Shown one piece after another: positions 61,955 through 64,000 of a DNA stretch of 64,000 bases (its first letter is position 1; the number at the start of each line of letters is the position of its first letter). The position numbers were made by a program, and so were the translations under genes. This stretch comes from Mariaggregatimicrobium sp964498785. GTDB lineage: Bacteria > Zhuqueibacterota > Zhuqueibacteria > Thermofontimicrobiales > Thiofontviventaceae. The stretch is from contig CAZCJL010000012.1 of the NCBI GenBank assembly GCA_964498785.1, positions 1 to 64,000 on the forward strand. The letters run 5' to 3'. Below the pieces are notes generated by a model. It was given only the letters and a program-made list of their open reading frames with translations, was not told the origin of the DNA and did not search any database.

Positions 61955-63436
61955 TCATTGGTTCAATTTTTCCTGTAATACTTTGTTGACGAGTTGTGGA
62001 TTCGCTGTCCCGCGAGTGGCTTTCATAACCTGCCCCACGAGAAAACCGAATAGCTTTTTCTTGCCAGCTTTGTATTTTTCCACCTCTTGCGGATTTTCTT
62101 CAATGACCTTTTCAATGATTTTAGTGATTTCTACGCTATCAGTCACCTGGGCCAGTCCTTTGGATTCCACGATTTCCTGTGGCGAATCCTGAGAAACGAG
62201 CATTTCTTTGAATACGGTCTTTGCGATGGTACCGGATATCACATTCTGCTGGATTATTATAAGCAATTCAGAAAGACGTTTCGCATCGATTGAAAATTCG
62301 CGAATATCTTGTTTTGTCTCATTCAGTGCTCGCAACACTTCTCCCATCACCCAGTTACTTGCTAATTTAGCATCGATTACTTTTTCAGCGACGTCCTCAA
62401 AATAATCTGCCACGGCGCAGTTATCCGTTAGAATATCGGCATCATATTCGGGGAGTTGATAGTGTTCAATAAAACGGCGCCGGCGCACAGCCGGAAGCTC
62501 GGGCATACTATCATGAACCTCCTGCATCCATTGTTCATCAACTTCTAACGGTAGCAGATCTGGTTCCGGAAAATAGCGATAATCGTGCGCCTTTTCTTTT
62601 AATCGCATTGGCACTGCAATCGAATTCCGCTCATCCCACAACAACGTTTCCTGCCTGACGGTGTCACCTTTTTTTATGATGTCAATTTGCCGGCCGATCT
62701 CAAATTCCAGGGCTTTTTGTACGCCATGGAACGAATTCATATTTTTCATCTCGGTTTTCACCCCAAGTTTAGTGGCGCCTTTTGGTCGAACCGAAATGTT
62801 TGCATCACAACGCAGGCTGCCTTCCTCCATGTTTCCATCACAGATTTCAAGATATATCAGGATTTGTCGCAATCCACTGAGATACGCGTATGCTTCTTCA
62901 GGCGAGCGGATATCAGGTTCGCTCACAATTTCTATTAACGGAACGCCGCAGCGATTTACGTCTACCAGAGTCTCATCGTGATTCACCCACTGCTCTGCAT
63001 GGATCGATTTACCGGCGTCTTCTTCCAGATGAATCCGTGTGATGCCAATTTTTTTTGCTTTCTCCTGAACCCAAATCTCAAGATAACCATCAAGACAAAG
63101 TGGTTCCTCGAATTGAGAAATTTGATAACCTTTGGGAAGATCAGGATAAAAATAATTTTTCCGGGCAAAAATTGAGCGCTTTGCAATTTTACAATTTGTG
63201 GCACGTCCTATTTTTAGGGCATATTCTACAACAGTTTTATTTAGCACAGGCAACACGCCCGGCATACCCAGGCAAACAGGGCAGACTTGTGAATTGGGAT
63301 CAGCGCCGAATTTGGTGCTGCACCGACAAAATATTTTTGATTCTGTTAAAAGTTGAGCGTGTATTTCAAGGCCAATGACAGGTTCGAATTCCATTTTTTG
63401 ACTTTTATTTGATTGATGAATCTGGTTATTGTGCAT
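61955..63436 (-). CDS. gatB: Asp-tRNA(Asn)/Glu-tRNA(Gln) amidotransferase subunit B
   Basis: GatB is the kinase and tRNA-binding subunit that converts mischarged Glu-tRNA(Gln) or Asp-tRNA(Asn) to the amide form. The protein opens FEPVIGLEIHAQLLTESKIF and carries the cysteines C-R-C and C-P-V-C-L. It has the family stretch KNYFYPDLPKGYQISQFEEP, cited in parts as KNYFYPDLPKG and YQISQFEEP. A C-terminal Yqey-like tail follows (about 350-493). Length fits (493 from the ATG at 63436). This start overlaps gatA by 11 bp; the ATG at 63394, which begins MEFEPVIG, is an equally reasonable start. Confidence 0.94.
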   Translation of the reverse strand: MHNNQIHQSNKSQKMEFEPVIGLEIHAQLLTESKIFCRCSTKFGADPNSQVCPVCLGMPGVLPVLNKTVVEYALKIGRATNCKIAKRSIFARKNYFYPDLPKGYQISQFEEPLCLDGYLEIWVQEKAKKIGITRIHLEEDAGKSIHAEQWVNHDETLVDVNRCGVPLIEIVSEPDIRSPEEAYAYLSGLRQILIYLEICDGNMEEGSLRCDANISVRPKGATKLGVKTEMKNMNSFHGVQKALEFEIGRQIDIIKKGDTVRQETLLWDERNSIAVPMRLKEKAHDYRYFPEPDLLPLEVDEQWMQEVHDSMPELPAVRRRRFIEHYQLPEYDADILTDNCAVADYFEDVAEKVIDAKLASNWVMGEVLRALNETKQDIREFSIDAKRLSELLIIIQQNVISGTIAKTVFKEMLVSQDSPQEIVESKGLAQVTDSVEITKIIEKVIEENPQEVEKYKAGKKKLFGFLVGQVMKATRGTANPQLVNKVLQEKLNQ

Positions 63437-64000
63437 TTAATTGGGTTTCAAGAAAATGTGCAACTTGAAAGATGCTATTTTCATTAAAAGGAGCCGCAAG
63501 CAGTTGTAATCCGATGGGCAGCCCAACGTTATCTCTTCCACAAGGTAGCGACATTCCTGGTATGCCTGCAAGATTTGCAGTGACAGTGTAAATATCGGAC
63601 AGGTACATCTCCAATGGATTGTTTACTTTTTCACCGATTTTAAACGCAGTTGTGGGCGTGGTTGGTGTGAGCAAACAATCGCAGTGCGTAAATGCTTCAT
63701 CAAAATCACGTTTTATAAGTGTTCGTACCTTTTGTGCTCTTCGGTAGTATTTATCATAATACCCGGCGGCCAGCGCATAAGTTCCTAGCATAATGCGGCG
63801 TTTCACTTCGGTTCCAAAACCCTGGCTGCGAGATTTGATGTACATGTCTTCCAACGAATGAACATTATCTGCGCGTACGCCATAACGTGCACCATCATAA
63901 CGTTCCAGGTTTGATGATGCTTCTGCTGTGGCGAGGATATAATAATCGGCAACAGCATGATCTGTATGTGGCAACGATACTGACCGAACCTGTGCTCCGC
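63426..64000 (-). CDS. gatA: Amidotransferase subunit A, C-terminal part (cut by window edge)
   Basis: The frame is open to the window end at 64000, so the 5' part, including the amidase Ser-cis-Ser-Lys triad, lies outside. The visible about 190 residues match the GatA C-terminus: SLPHTDHAVADYYILATAEA, NLERYDGARYG, RSQGFGTEVKRRIMLGTYAL and LAGIPGMSLPCG; it ends shortly after PIGLQLLAAPF. GatA supplies ammonia by hydrolysing glutamine. It is translated just ahead of gatB with a short overlap. gatC is not visible. Confidence 0.93.
   Translation of the reverse strand, partial: GAQVRSVSLPHTDHAVADYYILATAEASSNLERYDGARYGVRADNVHSLEDMYIKSRSQGFGTEVKRRIMLGTYALAAGYYDKYYRRAQKVRTLIKRDFDEAFTHCDCLLTPTTPTTAFKIGEKVNNPLEMYLSDIYTVTANLAGIPGMSLPCGRDNVGLPIGLQLLAAPFNENSIFQVAHFLETQLNAQ

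Overview
The window reads as a contiguous stretch of an AT-rich bacterial chromosome (my estimate is roughly 40% GC), not a plasmid or phage. I see no rRNA, tRNA, CRISPR array, transposase or prophage gene. Several traits point to the FCB superphylum (Calditrichota/KSB1/Marinimicrobia-like) rather than Proteobacteria or Firmicutes: a giant secreted VWA/DUF11 protein ending in a FlgD-like/sorting-type C-terminal domain, MenA next to a B12-type radical SAM protein, many sigma-54 activators, and a stand-alone pyruvate-phosphate-dikinase ATP-grasp protein with receiver domains. The phylum assignment is inference.

Layout. 0.2-3.7 kb (minus strand): a Y-family polymerase homologue without catalytic residues, lexA and an rRNA methyltransferase, with a short palindromic repeat element between the first two and a cluster of DnaA boxes upstream of lexA. 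4.0-12.2 kb (plus): a ChaN-PDZ protein, a B12-radical SAM protein, MenA, a STAS protein, queD-queE-queC for preQ0 (7-cyano-7-deazaguanine), and glutamate dehydrogenase. 12.3-18.4 kb: a three-gene signalling operon of pseudo-receiver/PPDK ATP-grasp protein, GAF histidine kinase and NtrC-type regulator. 18.4-33.1 kb (minus): a multi-PAS/GAF hybrid kinase, an M14 carboxypeptidase, envelope proteins, an RlmI-like methyltransferase, cold-shock protein and a 1566-residue VWA/DUF11 protein. 33.7-36.6 kb: a Na+/H+ antiporter, a flavodoxin-fold reductase and a tiny secreted poly-proline peptide.

The most striking region is 36.9-41.8 kb. It is a compact five-gene operon: a single-polypeptide FliF-FliG fusion (periplasmic FliF ring-building motif, one membrane helix, cytoplasmic FliG-like domains), a FlgO-like/outer-membrane barrel protein, a TPR lipoprotein, MotA and MotB. 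No rod, hook, filament or export gene lies nearby. I read it as a candidate self-contained MotAB-driven rotary machine independent of a canonical flagellum. Facing it are a RelA-type (p)ppGpp synthetase and a TPR-histidine kinase/NtrC pair. The divergent LysM membrane protein next to that pair has a close match to a sigma-54 promoter.

From 48 to 64 kb: an NtrY-like kinase, NAD synthetase, and a plus-strand run with a metal/cofactor flavour (radical SAM-wHTH protein, YggS, DUF89 phosphatase, NifX-like protein, sirtuin, PAS-sigma-54 activator, IscU-methyltransferase fusion, Mrp/ApbC carrier). A second radical SAM protein and the convergent gatA-gatB pair follow; gatA is cut by the window edge.
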